A stretch of DNA of 64,000 nucleotides from Vibrio sp. SCSIO 43135. GTDB taxonomy: Bacteria > Pseudomonadota > Gammaproteobacteria > Enterobacterales > Vibrionaceae. Every line of letters begins with the position of its first letter. The stretch's first letter is position 1. The DNA lies in NCBI RefSeq assembly GCF_023716665.1, contig NZ_CP071859.1:2294001-2358000 (forward strand). Reading direction: 5' to 3'. Below the pieces are notes generated by a model that saw nothing but the letters and a program-made list of their open reading frames with translations, was not told the DNA's origin and searched no databases. The translations under genes and the position numbers were made by a program. Below are positions 28,172 to 36,072 of the stretch, in pieces.

Positions 28172-29476
28172 CTATCGAATCTGAAGGATATTTTGTTGTG
28201 TTTGGTTATGAACTTCTAAAGAACGAGAGTTCGCTTGGAAGTTTCGTTGAGCGGAAATAAGATCCACCAACTCTTGCGTCATATCGATGTTAGATTGCTC
28301 TAGTACACCACTACCAATTGAACCGAACGAGCCGGTGTTAGACTCACCCCAAACCTTTTTGCCCGACAGGTTGGTAGAATCCCACTGGGTTCCCCCTTTC
28401 TTAGCCAAGCCTTGCTCATTTGCAACACGAACCATTGCAACACGTCCAAGGATAACTTCCTCACCATTTGAGTAAGTGCCGACAACGCTACCTTTTTCGT
28501 CAAAATCTACTTTGGCAAGGAAGCCAGTTGTCGCGCCATCTTCATCAAATGCCTGAAGCTCAAATGGAGCCGCAAATTGGGTTGAGTCACCGAGTTTAAA
28601 GTTCAAGGTTTGGTTAACATCCGCACCACCCAAATCAATTGGGTTAGCTCCCGAACCCAGAGGTTCAGTAGTAATAGGATTACCATTATTGAGGCTAGCA
28701 AGCGTACCATCATTGTTGAACCTAAAAGTATGACCGATATGGCCGGTAGGAGACGTTGCGTCACCTCCAGTAATGTTGACTGGCTTTTCACCGTCACCAT
28801 CCGTCACTGTGTAGTAACTTTGCCAAGTGTTTGGCTGGGTCGCATCTTTCAAGTAATACGTAGTCAACTTGTACGATTGTCCCATTGAGTCGTAGACCGT
28901 TGAAGACGTTGAACGGTTGTAAGTTTCAGGATCGTTAATATCAAACAATGCTGGGTCTTTTAGCTCTGCATCGGCTGGCAAGTTAATGCCGATTTTCACG
29001 TTCTCTGTTTCTTTTGGTTTACCGTATTCTTTCGGAATCTGGATAGGAGAAGGCTCATAAGACAAGGCCTGTCCAGTTTCTTTATTGACTTGGTAACCTA
29101 GAAGATATTCCTCGTTCGCATTCACCATGTAGTTATTTTTGTTCAGGTGGAACGCACCGTTACGCGTCATTTCGTTAGTCGTAGGAGACAAACGATCTTT
29201 CGCAACAGCAAAGAAACCATTACCTGAAATACGAAGATCCATCGGGTTGTTGGTATAAACACTCGAACCTTCGTGAAACTGCTGGGCTACTTGAGAGGCT
29301 TGCACACCTTGCCCTGGAGTTGTTTTCGCATGAGTGAATAACGAGTTAGAGTACACATCACCGAACTCTGCACGCGACTCTTTAAAGCCGTACGTGTTTG
29401 CGTTAGCAATGTTGTTACTCGTTGTATTCATATCTAATTGAGCAGCCGATAAGCCGCTAAGTGCAACATATGACAT
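28172..29476 (-). CDS. flgE: Flagellar hook protein FlgE
   Basis: Major subunit of the flagellar hook; 434 aa. N-terminal SYVALSGLSAAQLDMNTTSNNIANANTYGFKESRAEF and C-terminal SNIDMTQELVDLISAQRNFQANSRSLEVHNQTQQNILQ are the hook signatures. The central part, with a DGTLASLNNGNP segment, is the surface domain. It lies 27 bp after flgD. Confidence 0.97.
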   Translation of the reverse strand: MSYVALSGLSAAQLDMNTTSNNIANANTYGFKESRAEFGDVYSNSLFTHAKTTPGQGVQASQVAQQFHEGSSVYTNNPMDLRISGNGFFAVAKDRLSPTTNEMTRNGAFHLNKNNYMVNANEEYLLGYQVNKETGQALSYEPSPIQIPKEYGKPKETENVKIGINLPADAELKDPALFDINDPETYNRSTSSTVYDSMGQSYKLTTYYLKDATQPNTWQSYYTVTDGDGEKPVNITGGDATSPTGHIGHTFRFNNDGTLASLNNGNPITTEPLGSGANPIDLGGADVNQTLNFKLGDSTQFAAPFELQAFDEDGATTGFLAKVDFDEKGSVVGTYSNGEEVILGRVAMVRVANEQGLAKKGGTQWDSTNLSGKKVWGESNTGSFGSIGSGVLEQSNIDMTQELVDLISAQRNFQANSRSLEVHNQTQQNILQIR

Positions 29477-29503
29477 TCTATATCTCCTATCTAGCTAGTG
29501 TGG

Positions 29504-30214
29504 CTATGCTTTGCCAACTTCTAGTACTTCAGCAAGTCGAACTGGCGATTCAAAACCAGCTAGATTGAGTAGTACATTACCATCGCCCTTACCTAGCAAT
29601 ACACTATTGACGTTTGCGTATGTTGAAACATCAAATTCTGTAGATTGCCCGTCGAGTATGCCCGAGGCTTTAACATTGTATTTGCCAGCCGGCAATGGAT
29701 TTCCTTCTTGGTCTTTACCATCCCAAGTGACTCGGCTATCGCCCGCAGGCTGTGCACCGACATCAAATGTTCTGATAAGCTGGCCCATTTGGTCTTCAAT
29801 ACGAACCATCACGTTATCAACGTTTTTCGGCAGCTTGACCATTGCAGACATCTCACCGTCATCTTTCTTGCTACCCGCTGCTCCAGGAACTAGAACATCG
29901 CGGCCAACAAGTGATGAGGCTTGCAGCGCTTGGTTTGAGGTCATAGAAGAGTTCAGCGTATCAAACTGAGTGTTCATCTTGCCAATACCATCTACCGTTG
30001 CAAACGACGCCATCTGAGCGATCATTTGATCATTACTGACCGGCTTGAACGGATCCTGCTGGGACAATTGCTTAGTGAGCAACGAGAGAAAGTCTTCTTG
30101 TTTAAGAGCTTGCTTACCCGTTACTTCATCAGGCTTATTTTTGTCCTGTAGTTGTTTAAGCTGGTCGATATAGGACAAGCCACTCTGACCAACATTATTA
30201 ATGTCTCCGGCCAT
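29504..30214 (-). CDS. flgD: Flagellar hook-cap assembly protein FlgD
   Basis: Scaffold that caps the growing hook and is lost on completion; 236 aa. The N-terminal export region LKQEDFLSLLTKQLSQQDPFKPVSNDQMIAQMASF is the FlgD signature. The C-terminal part has the Ig-like fold segment DSRVTWDGKDQEGNPLPAGKYNV. In operon flgBCDE. Confidence 0.96.
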   Translation of the reverse strand: MAGDINNVGQSGLSYIDQLKQLQDKNKPDEVTGKQALKQEDFLSLLTKQLSQQDPFKPVSNDQMIAQMASFATVDGIGKMNTQFDTLNSSMTSNQALQASSLVGRDVLVPGAAGSKKDDGEMSAMVKLPKNVDNVMVRIEDQMGQLIRTFDVGAQPAGDSRVTWDGKDQEGNPLPAGKYNVKASGILDGQSTEFDVSTYANVNSVLLGKGDGNVLLNLAGFESPVRLAEVLEVGKA

Positions 30215-30231
30215 CTGTTACCCCCTTATCC

Positions 30232-30648
30232 CTATTGACCCATCTGCAGCGTACGCAGCAGCATTTGTTTACTTGCATCCGCTACTTGCACGTTCGTTTG
30301 GTAAGAACGTGAAGCAGAGATCATATTCGCCATTTCTTCCATCACATTAACGTTTGGCTTATAAATGTAGCCTTCGTCATTCGCAAGTGGATGATCAGGG
30401 TTGTACTCAGCATCCAGTGGTTTATCACTTTCAACGATACCTAACACTTTCACTGGCACGTTATGATCACGGTTATAACGTGCTTTACTTAACTCCGCGC
30501 CAAATACAGCGTGGCGAGCTTTGTAGGTTTCTTCAGCAGAGCTAGAAACACTATCCGCATTTGCCAGGTTGCTTGAGGTCGTGTTTAGACGAACAGATTC
30601 AGCGCTCATTGCAGAACCAGTCACATTGAATACATTAAATAAGCTCAT
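30232..30648 (-). CDS. flgC: Flagellar proximal rod protein FlgC
   Basis: Proximal rod subunit, 138 aa. MSLFNVFNVTGSAMSAESVRLNTTSSNLANADSV at the N-terminus and PNVNVMEEMANMISASRSYQTNVQ at the C-terminus match FlgC. It lies four bases after flgB. Confidence 0.96.
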   Translation of the reverse strand: MSLFNVFNVTGSAMSAESVRLNTTSSNLANADSVSSSAEETYKARHAVFGAELSKARYNRDHNVPVKVLGIVESDKPLDAEYNPDHPLANDEGYIYKPNVNVMEEMANMISASRSYQTNVQVADASKQMLLRTLQMGQ

Positions 30649-30652
30649 CTAA

Positions 30653-31048
30653 TTATTCCCCTTTAATCGCTTTCGTTAAGTTCTTGAATTTACTTCCTAA
30701 GAAGTCAAGTGATGCCTGATGTCTGATTTGGTTCTGCATAAACAAGTTACGCTCTAGATCCACATCAACAGTATTGCCATCACCCGTGTCAGGTTGAGTA
30801 GGAACACGATAAAGCTGCTCCCCTGTCACTGTCGTTGAGGCAGAGATATGCCGACCATCGGTGCGGCTAAGACCAATGCTTGCCTCCGACGTTGCCGCCT
30901 GCAAGGCTCTCTTAAAGTCCATCCCTTTTGCCTTAAAGCCCGGTGTGTTTGCTTGAGCAATGTTGGTAGAAATCACCTCAGCATTGCGCTCACGTACACC
31001 AACCGTGTGTTGGTGGATACCTAAAGCATTGTCAAAAGAAATAGCCAT
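30653..31048 (-). CDS. flgB: Flagellar proximal rod protein FlgB
   Basis: First proximal rod subunit, 131 aa. It carries the axial motif VISTNIAQANTPGFKAKGMDF and a C-terminal NLFMQNQIRHQASLDFLGSKF. First gene of flgBCDE. A sigma-54 promoter match lies 45 bases upstream, and the cheR terminator lies beyond that. Confidence 0.96.
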   Translation of the reverse strand: MAISFDNALGIHQHTVGVRERNAEVISTNIAQANTPGFKAKGMDFKRALQAATSEASIGLSRTDGRHISASTTVTGEQLYRVPTQPDTGDGNTVDVDLERNLFMQNQIRHQASLDFLGSKFKNLTKAIKGE

Positions 31049-31092
31049 ACTTGCCTCAACTCAAAGAACTGACCGTTATTAATCTAGATAAA

Positions 31093-31108
31093 AGCAATTT
31101 GTGTACCA
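31093..31108 (-). promoter_or_regulatory. Sigma-54 promoter of flgBCDE
   Basis: Minus-strand TGGTAC-ACAAA-TTGCT, with the invariant GG and GC 10 bases apart, 45 bases before the flgB start. Confidence 0.72.
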
Positions 31109-31245
31109 ACTTTTATCGCAAATATCCAAATAACCGCTATCACACTACAAAAAGCAAATAACAGACCAACCTAGACCTATCTTTGGAAATGTACGTGAAG
31201 AGATATTCGAATGTCTCACCCTATATATAGCGCAGGAGCGCATAA

Positions 31246-31275
31246 AGAAAAAGCCCGGCAAGTTGCCGGGCTTTG
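31246..31275 (-). terminator. Rho-independent terminator after cheR
   Basis: An 11-bp stem AAGCCCGGCAA / TTGCCGGGCTT is followed by TTTTCTTT on the minus strand. It separates cheVR from the flgB promoter. Confidence 0.88.
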
Positions 31276-31289
31276 AAATTCAAGAAACA

Positions 31290-32117
31290 CTATTTGAGCT
31301 TATAGATGATCCCAGGATTACATCGAACCATATCAAAGCGGTCCGTTAGGCCTGTTAGTGATTCCGATGCCCCTAGTAACAAGTATCCGCCAGGGTTCAA
31401 GCTATTCGCTATTTGGTTCAAAACTTGAGACTTCATGTCTGGTGAAAAGTAGATCAGTACATTACGGCAGAAAACGATGTCGAACTTGCCGAGCAGAGCA
31501 TAGCTTTCCATCAAGTTTTGCGGGCGAAAGTTCACCAAACGCTTAACGTTGTCTTTGACCTTCATACGTCCGTCACCCGCATCTTCGAAAAACGTTCTGC
31601 GGCGTTCAGGAGAGAGTCCGCGACCTAATGCAAGGTTGTCGTAAACACCAGCGCGACACATATCAAGCATGCTTGCCGAAATATCGGTAGCGGTGATTGA
31701 TACATTAGGCAACATTCCCGGCTTACGCTGCTGAGTTTCTAAAACTGTCATTGCCATTGAGTAGGGTTCTTGACCCGATGAGCTTGCCGCCGACCAAATT
31801 TTAATAGGCCTTTTATTTGCGGCAATTTCTGGTAACAATTTTTCCGACAGCACCTGGAACGGGTACGTATCGCGAAACCATAACGTCTCATTCGTCGTCA
31901 TGGCATCCACAGCGGCAACTCGAAGTTCACGATTCCGCCCCGTTACAACATCTCTTAATAAGTCAGATAATGATCCAACTTTGAATTTGGTGACCAAGGG
32001 GCTAAGACGACTTCTCACTAGGTACTGTTTACTGTCGCCCAGAACAATACCACACTGAGATTCTAAAAAGCGGCTGAAATCACGATACTCTTGATCGCTT
32101 ATAGTTATCGCTGTCAT
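31290..32117 (-). CDS. cheR: Chemotaxis protein methyltransferase CheR
   Basis: SAM-dependent methyltransferase that methylates glutamates of chemoreceptors for adaptation; cytoplasmic, 275 aa. The N-terminal helical domain (FSRFLESQCGIVLGDSKQYLVRSRL) binds the receptor. The SAM motif IWSAASSSGQEPYSMAM and the segment FDIVFCRNVLIYF are characteristic. It is the second gene of cheVR, 10 bp after cheV. This one lies in the flagellar block, as usual in Vibrio, away from the main che operon. Confidence 0.96.
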   Translation of the reverse strand: MTAITISDQEYRDFSRFLESQCGIVLGDSKQYLVRSRLSPLVTKFKVGSLSDLLRDVVTGRNRELRVAAVDAMTTNETLWFRDTYPFQVLSEKLLPEIAANKRPIKIWSAASSSGQEPYSMAMTVLETQQRKPGMLPNVSITATDISASMLDMCRAGVYDNLALGRGLSPERRRTFFEDAGDGRMKVKDNVKRLVNFRPQNLMESYALLGKFDIVFCRNVLIYFSPDMKSQVLNQIANSLNPGGYLLLGASESLTGLTDRFDMVRCNPGIIYKLK

Positions 32118-32127
32118 TAATGTCTCT

Positions 32128-33054
32128 TTATTCTGTTAATGCTGTTTTAACCGCATTACCAAGTTCATCAGGGTTAAATTTCGCGATAAAAGAGTTCGCA
32201 CCTACCCTTTCAACCATGGCTTGGTTAAAGACCCCACTAAGTGAAGAGTGTAGAATTACATACAAATCTTTAAGATCAGCATGGCGGCGTATCTCCGCTG
32301 TTAAAGTATAGCCATCCATTTCAGGCATTTCGATATCAGATATCACGAGAGAGATCTGATCATAGATACTACCTTCTGCAGACATTTCTACAAGCTTCTC
32401 ATAGGCTTCTTTGCCATCTTTTACCGAAACAACTTCAAATCCGATTGAAGTAATTGCTCGCTCAACCTGCTTACGCGCAACAGTAGAGTCATCCGCAATA
32501 AGAATTCGGCGCACAATTTGCTTCTCTTCTTCTGCTTGTGCAATTTCTTCGCCGATGGAGGAATCCATCGTCTCGTCAACAGGGGCGATCTCGGCTAGAA
32601 TCTTTTCCACATCGAGAATTTCAACCAGCTCGTTGTCGATATTGGTTACGGCCGTTAGGTAGTTTGCCTTACCAGCGCCGTCCGGTGGAGGAAGGATCGC
32701 CTCCCAGTGCATGTTGATGATACGCTCTACAGAGCTCACCAAAAATGCTTGGATAGTACGGTTAAACTCAGCGATTACGACGAAACACTTGTCTATATCG
32801 GTAGTTGCACGGCCGCCAATGGCCAAACTAAGATCAATAACAGAAACGGTATGGCCACGAATATGAGCAACCCCACGAACAAGGGGGTGTAAGTTTGGCA
32901 TTGAAGTAAGCTTCGGGCACTGTAGGACCTCTTTTACTTTAAATACGTTGATCCCGTAACGCTGACGACCCATAAGTCGAAATGTTAACAGTTCTAATCG
33001 GTTTTGACCTACAAGTTGTGTACGCTGATTCACCGAATCAAGAATACCGGTCAT
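32128..33054 (-). CDS. cheV: Chemotaxis coupling/response-regulator protein CheV
   Basis: Hybrid of a CheW-like coupling domain (residues ~15-165: RYGINVFKVKEVLQCP, PLVRGVAHIRGHTVSVIDLSLAI) and a receiver domain (~185-305). The receiver has the acidic pocket LIADDS, phosphorylation site VISDIEMPEMDGYTL and conserved Lys in FIAKFNPDEL. It couples receptors to CheA and may act as a phosphate sink. Divergent from flgA. Confidence 0.95.
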   Translation of the reverse strand: MTGILDSVNQRTQLVGQNRLELLTFRLMGRQRYGINVFKVKEVLQCPKLTSMPNLHPLVRGVAHIRGHTVSVIDLSLAIGGRATTDIDKCFVVIAEFNRTIQAFLVSSVERIINMHWEAILPPPDGAGKANYLTAVTNIDNELVEILDVEKILAEIAPVDETMDSSIGEEIAQAEEEKQIVRRILIADDSTVARKQVERAITSIGFEVVSVKDGKEAYEKLVEMSAEGSIYDQISLVISDIEMPEMDGYTLTAEIRRHADLKDLYVILHSSLSGVFNQAMVERVGANSFIAKFNPDELGNAVKTALTE

Positions 33055-33129
33055 AAGCTCATCTCCATCTCAAACTTTTGTTATAAAAGTGATAGTCTAC
33101 TACAGGCTATGTTAAACCAGAGAAACAAA

Positions 33130-33876
33130 ATGGTGTATTCTAAAACACATTGGTATTTTGTTACCATAACTAAGTGTAGAGCTATATATAAAAATTTTAA
33201 TCACTCTATCGGCTTTTTGTTGGTTTTCTTTAGCTTCTATGCGCAATCTGCGACGATTGAACAAATTGAAGCCATTCAGCAAGCCGCTGAGAACTATATA
33301 ATTAATAACGTTGAGGCCCCAACTGGGGGTAAACTCGACGCCACCGCAGCCAATATCGACACTCGCGTCTTCGCAACCGACTGTCCATCTCCCCTCGAAA
33401 CATCATCGTCTTCTCTCAACGGGTCTGCGAGCAATATAACTGTGTTAGTAGAATGTTACGACGATAACTGGAAACTTTATGTTCCTGTACGTTTAACACT
33501 TTCTGGCCCTCAAGTTACAGTTGCCAGCCCACTGAGTCGGGGGCAAATCATCACAAATAATGATGTAACTATCAGTATGGTAGACCTGCATCGATCACGT
33601 CGGCAAGGCTTTTCCTCACTTAATGCCGTTGTTGGCGCTAAAGTGAAGAGGAACTTAAACGTCGGAAATGTTGTCGAAACAAGGGATATATGTGTCGTTT
33701 GTCGTAATGAAACGGTAGTAATTAGAGCAGTAAAACAGGGAATGGTCATCACAACCAAGGGTACCGCCCTCACAGATGGTGCAGCAGGCGAGCAGATAAG
33801 AGTGAAAAATACGAAATCCAACCGTATAATAGAAGGTATAGTAACAGGAATTGCAGAAGTCACGGTTCACTTCTGA
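33130..33876 (+). CDS. flgA: Flagellar P-ring assembly chaperone FlgA
   Basis: Periplasmic chaperone for FlgI polymerisation; 248 aa from ATG 33130. After an N-terminal hydrophobic segment (IGFLLVFFSFYAQSA) comes the mature FlgA with an SAF-like domain: VASPLSRGQIITNNDVTISMVDLHRSRRQGFSS, then VKQGMVITTKGTALTDGAAGEQIRVKN and RIIEGIVTGIAEVTVHF, all typical. The start is uncertain: ATG at 33109 is in frame, and the frame extends back over the cheV start. ATG 33130 was preferred because the length fits and AGAGAAAC precedes it. Hydrophobic Phe-rich signal peptide is unusual but functional-looking. Confidence 0.88.
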   Translation: MVYSKTHWYFVTITKCRAIYKNFNHSIGFLLVFFSFYAQSATIEQIEAIQQAAENYIINNVEAPTGGKLDATAANIDTRVFATDCPSPLETSSSSLNGSASNITVLVECYDDNWKLYVPVRLTLSGPQVTVASPLSRGQIITNNDVTISMVDLHRSRRQGFSSLNAVVGAKVKRNLNVGNVVETRDICVVCRNETVVIRAVKQGMVITTKGTALTDGAAGEQIRVKNTKSNRIIEGIVTGIAEVTVHF

Positions 33877-33928
33877 CCAATGAATGACTTATGCGACTGC
33901 CCAGTCAAATATTATGGGTAGAAATTAT

Positions 33929-33955
33929 TAAAGTAATTTCTGTAGCAGTCGATAG
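33929..33955 (+). promoter_or_regulatory. Sigma-28 promoter of flgMN
   Basis: TAAAGTAA, 11 bases, GTCGATAG, close to TAAAGTTT-N11-GCCGATAA. It lies 38 bases before the flgM start. The anti-sigma gene would then be transcribed by the sigma factor it inhibits, as in other flagellate bacteria. Confidence 0.72.
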
Positions 33956-33993
33956 TGACTGTACAGGTTCCCAAATCAAAGAAAGGCTAATTT

Positions 33994-34311
33994 ATGGCAG
34001 GTATAGATAACATACGCTCTGGACACACGATGACATCGTCGACTCGTAACTCCACGCGTACAGAATCTAATGCATCTTCTGGTACTCAATCGTCGTCACA
34101 GTCTGGGGCCACAGACAAAGATGCAGTTTCTCTTAGTCAACAGGGAAAGGACATTGGGGCGATGCATAATCAAATGAGCACACAACCAAGCTTCGATAGC
34201 GCAAAAGTTGCAGCTATCAAAGAAGCGATCGCAAATGGTTCTTATACGGTAGATCCAGAGAAGCTTGCTGATAATATGATCAAGTTCGAAGATGAACTTG
34301 GCGGCCTATAG
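33994..34311 (+). CDS. flgM: Anti-sigma-28 factor FlgM
   Basis: Small, largely unfolded protein of 105 aa that binds and holds FliA until the hook is complete, and is then exported (through the sheathed flagellum in Vibrio). The N-terminal part MAGIDNIRSGHTM and Ser/Thr/Gln-rich region is followed by DAVSLSQQGKDIGAMHNQM and the sigma-binding C-terminal helices (SAKVAAIKEAIANGSYTVDPEKLADNMIKFE). Ribosome binding site AAAGG upstream. It pairs with flgN, 29 bp downstream. Confidence 0.94.
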   Translation: MAGIDNIRSGHTMTSSTRNSTRTESNASSGTQSSSQSGATDKDAVSLSQQGKDIGAMHNQMSTQPSFDSAKVAAIKEAIANGSYTVDPEKLADNMIKFEDELGGL

Positions 34312-34340
34312 GCATACTTGTAGATAGGAGCGATTGAGTT

Positions 34341-34766
34341 ATGGCAGCATTATTAAGCTTGGTCGAATTTCAACTCAAAAACGCCCATGATCTATCTACA
34401 TTACTCGAGCAAGAAAAACACGCAATTGCCGCTCGTGTGGCAAAAGACATCGAGTCACTAGCAAAAGCTAAAGTCACGTTAATCTCTCAGTTAAAACAAA
34501 CTGACGATCGAATAGCCTCTCATCCAGATGTTTCTAGCCTTTCAGAAGATGAGCAACTTAAATCGATGGTCAGCCAAGTACGTTCAATCATTCACGACTG
34601 CCAACAAGCTAATTTAGTGAACGGGGATGCTTTAGAGCGAGCACAGCTCAGCTTCAACAAGCTTAACAACCTAATGCAGCAGAGCCATGGTAAAGTTGGC
34701 ATGACGTATAATGCAGGTGGACAGACTCATACACTTTCTACACTCGGTACCAATATAAAAGCATAA
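34341..34766 (+). CDS. flgN: Flagellar export chaperone FlgN
   Basis: Cytoplasmic export chaperone for the junction proteins FlgK and FlgL; 141 aa. It is nearly all helical: ALLSLVEFQLKNAHDLSTLLEQEKHAIAAR and the C-terminal RAQLSFNKLNNLMQQSHGKVGMTYNAGGQTHT, the latter a typical FlgN ending. Ribosome binding site GGAGCGA lies ten bases upstream. Last gene of flgMN. The downstream terminator is shared with flgP. Confidence 0.9.
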   Translation: MAALLSLVEFQLKNAHDLSTLLEQEKHAIAARVAKDIESLAKAKVTLISQLKQTDDRIASHPDVSSLSEDEQLKSMVSQVRSIIHDCQQANLVNGDALERAQLSFNKLNNLMQQSHGKVGMTYNAGGQTHTLSTLGTNIKA

Positions 34767-34778
34767 ATGAATGACATT

Positions 34779-34810
34779 AAAAAAGCGGCAACTGATGTTG
34801 CCGCTTTTTT
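34779..34810. terminator. Bidirectional terminator between flgN and flgP
   Basis: A 12-bp perfect stem AAAAGCGGCAAC / GTTGCCGCTTTT with a 4-base loop and T-runs on both sides. It lies between convergent flgN and flgP. Confidence 0.9.
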
Positions 34811-34836
34811 ATTCTGGAGAGAGCTGATAATTGAAC

Positions 34837-35268
34837 TTAAAATAGAGTCTGCTGGCGTTTATCTGGAACCTGTTGTACTTCTCCGTATTCACGAAGCTTT
34901 TCCATTTTTTGGATATCGAGCCTTAGTTCTGTCACATAGCTATCGCCAACTTTGTAGCTGCGTACCACTTCTGCACCTCGAATCACGCCATCAACGGCAC
35001 CGGAAGTCCTTTCCGTTCCTAAGCGCTGATTTTTCAAGTCAGCTCGGCCGCTTACTCGCATACCATAGACTTGCTCTGCAAGCTCGCGATACGCATCGAT
35101 CTTCGAGGCACGCATAGCACGGACTTGCTGCTCTTCTTCATTCTTTCCTACTTGCTCACTGATACTCGCGTACCCTACGGCTGTCAGCCAATCATCAGGA
35201 CGCATGTTACTCAATGGTTGGCAACCTACCATGATTAACGCGGCAAGCATTACTATCCACTTACTCAT
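34837..35268 (-). CDS. flgP: Flagellar outer-membrane lipoprotein FlgP
   Basis: Lipoprotein needed for motility and flagellar stability, 143 aa. The lipobox is MVGC with the lipidated Cys at residue 16. Then come an LPP20-like domain (ASKIDAYRELAEQVYGMRVSG) and VVRSYKVGDSYVTELRLDI. In V. cholerae FlgO and FlgP are encoded as a pair beside flgT, exactly as here. FlgP contributes to the outer-membrane ring around the basal body. It lies 9 bp after flgO. Confidence 0.92.
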   Translation of the reverse strand: MSKWIVMLAALIMVGCQPLSNMRPDDWLTAVGYASISEQVGKNEEEQQVRAMRASKIDAYRELAEQVYGMRVSGRADLKNQRLGTERTSGAVDGVIRGAEVVRSYKVGDSYVTELRLDIQKMEKLREYGEVQQVPDKRQQTLF

Positions 35269-35277
35269 TTCTTGCTC

Positions 35278-35913
35278 CTATGGACGTAAAATCACAGTAT
35301 ATGGTTGTGTCATGGTTGGATCTGAGCGAATTAGCACTCCATCCTGTGTCCGAATCGTATTCAGAGTATCTAAATCACGCCCAATACGATCAGCTGGCAA
35401 GAACCCTTGCGCTGTAGCGACAACCACTCGTGACTGCATACCAACCACACGTGCATTGACTAGCACGCCCCCTTCTTGGCGCAGCATCGTGCCAGTAAGG
35501 ATGTATTGAATTTCTTGCTCTTGGGCGAGCTCTTTCCAATCACGGCTGAGTGCAAAATCACCTTGCTGGGTGACCTGAATATTGCCTGTGGTTTTGAAGT
35601 CCACAACTTTGAAACCACGACGTTGGAACTGGTGAATAAACCCTTCTGATACCGAGTTTCCTAACCAGTTGGTCGCATCCATACTTTGCAAATCAACAAA
35701 CGATGTGACTGCAATCGGTGTTCTTGCTGACACGCTCGTATTTGAGATCATCAGATCTTCTGTCAGACTCTCAACAAAAAAGTCGAGAGTATGGCGCGGG
35801 CTTTCCATCAGCATAAATTGAGAACCCGAGTACGGCTCTTTACCGTTATATATTGGGGCGTAGGCACATGCAGTTAGGAATACTGCTGGCACTAACGTTA
35901 ACCATTTTTTCAT
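35278..35913 (-). CDS. flgO: Flagellar outer-membrane protein FlgO
   Basis: Motility-associated outer-membrane protein, 211 aa, FlgO domain. Its signal (LTLVPAVFLTACAY) carries LTAC, a lipobox-like sequence with Cys at residue 16. The FlgO core follows: SLTEDLMISNTSVSARTPIAVTSFVDL, GNSVSEGFIHQFQRRGFKVVDFK and ILTGTMLRQEGGVLVNARVV. First gene of flgOP. A sigma-54 match upstream is weak. Confidence 0.91.
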   Translation of the reverse strand: MKKWLTLVPAVFLTACAYAPIYNGKEPYSGSQFMLMESPRHTLDFFVESLTEDLMISNTSVSARTPIAVTSFVDLQSMDATNWLGNSVSEGFIHQFQRRGFKVVDFKTTGNIQVTQQGDFALSRDWKELAQEQEIQYILTGTMLRQEGGVLVNARVVGMQSRVVVATAQGFLPADRIGRDLDTLNTIRTQDGVLIRSDPTMTQPYTVILRP

Positions 35914-35972
35914 TCTCTTGATCTCCAGATATAATAAGGCATTCGAATGTTCAAAGCTTTGACGCTATAAAG

Positions 35973-35988
35973 TGGAACATTCCTTGCT
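35973..35988 (+). promoter_or_regulatory. Sigma-54 promoter of flgT
   Basis: TGGAAC-ATTCC-TTGCT matches the sigma-54 element, reading rightward, 85 bases before the flgT start. Confidence 0.65.
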
Positions 35989-36044
35989 TTTCTAACTCTG
36001 CTATTAAGAAGAAAGGCAATGCCTAAATCAGCTAGAAAATGAAA

Positions 36045-36060
36045 AGCAATATTTATACCT
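36045..36060 (-). promoter_or_regulatory. Possible sigma-54 promoter of flgOP
   Basis: Minus-strand AGGTAT-AAATA-TTGCT keeps GG and GC 10 bases apart but has a weaker -24 box. It lies about 130 bases before flgO and to the right of the flgT promoter, so the two transcripts would overlap head to head. Confidence 0.45.
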
Positions 36061-36072
36061 AATTGGCCGCAG

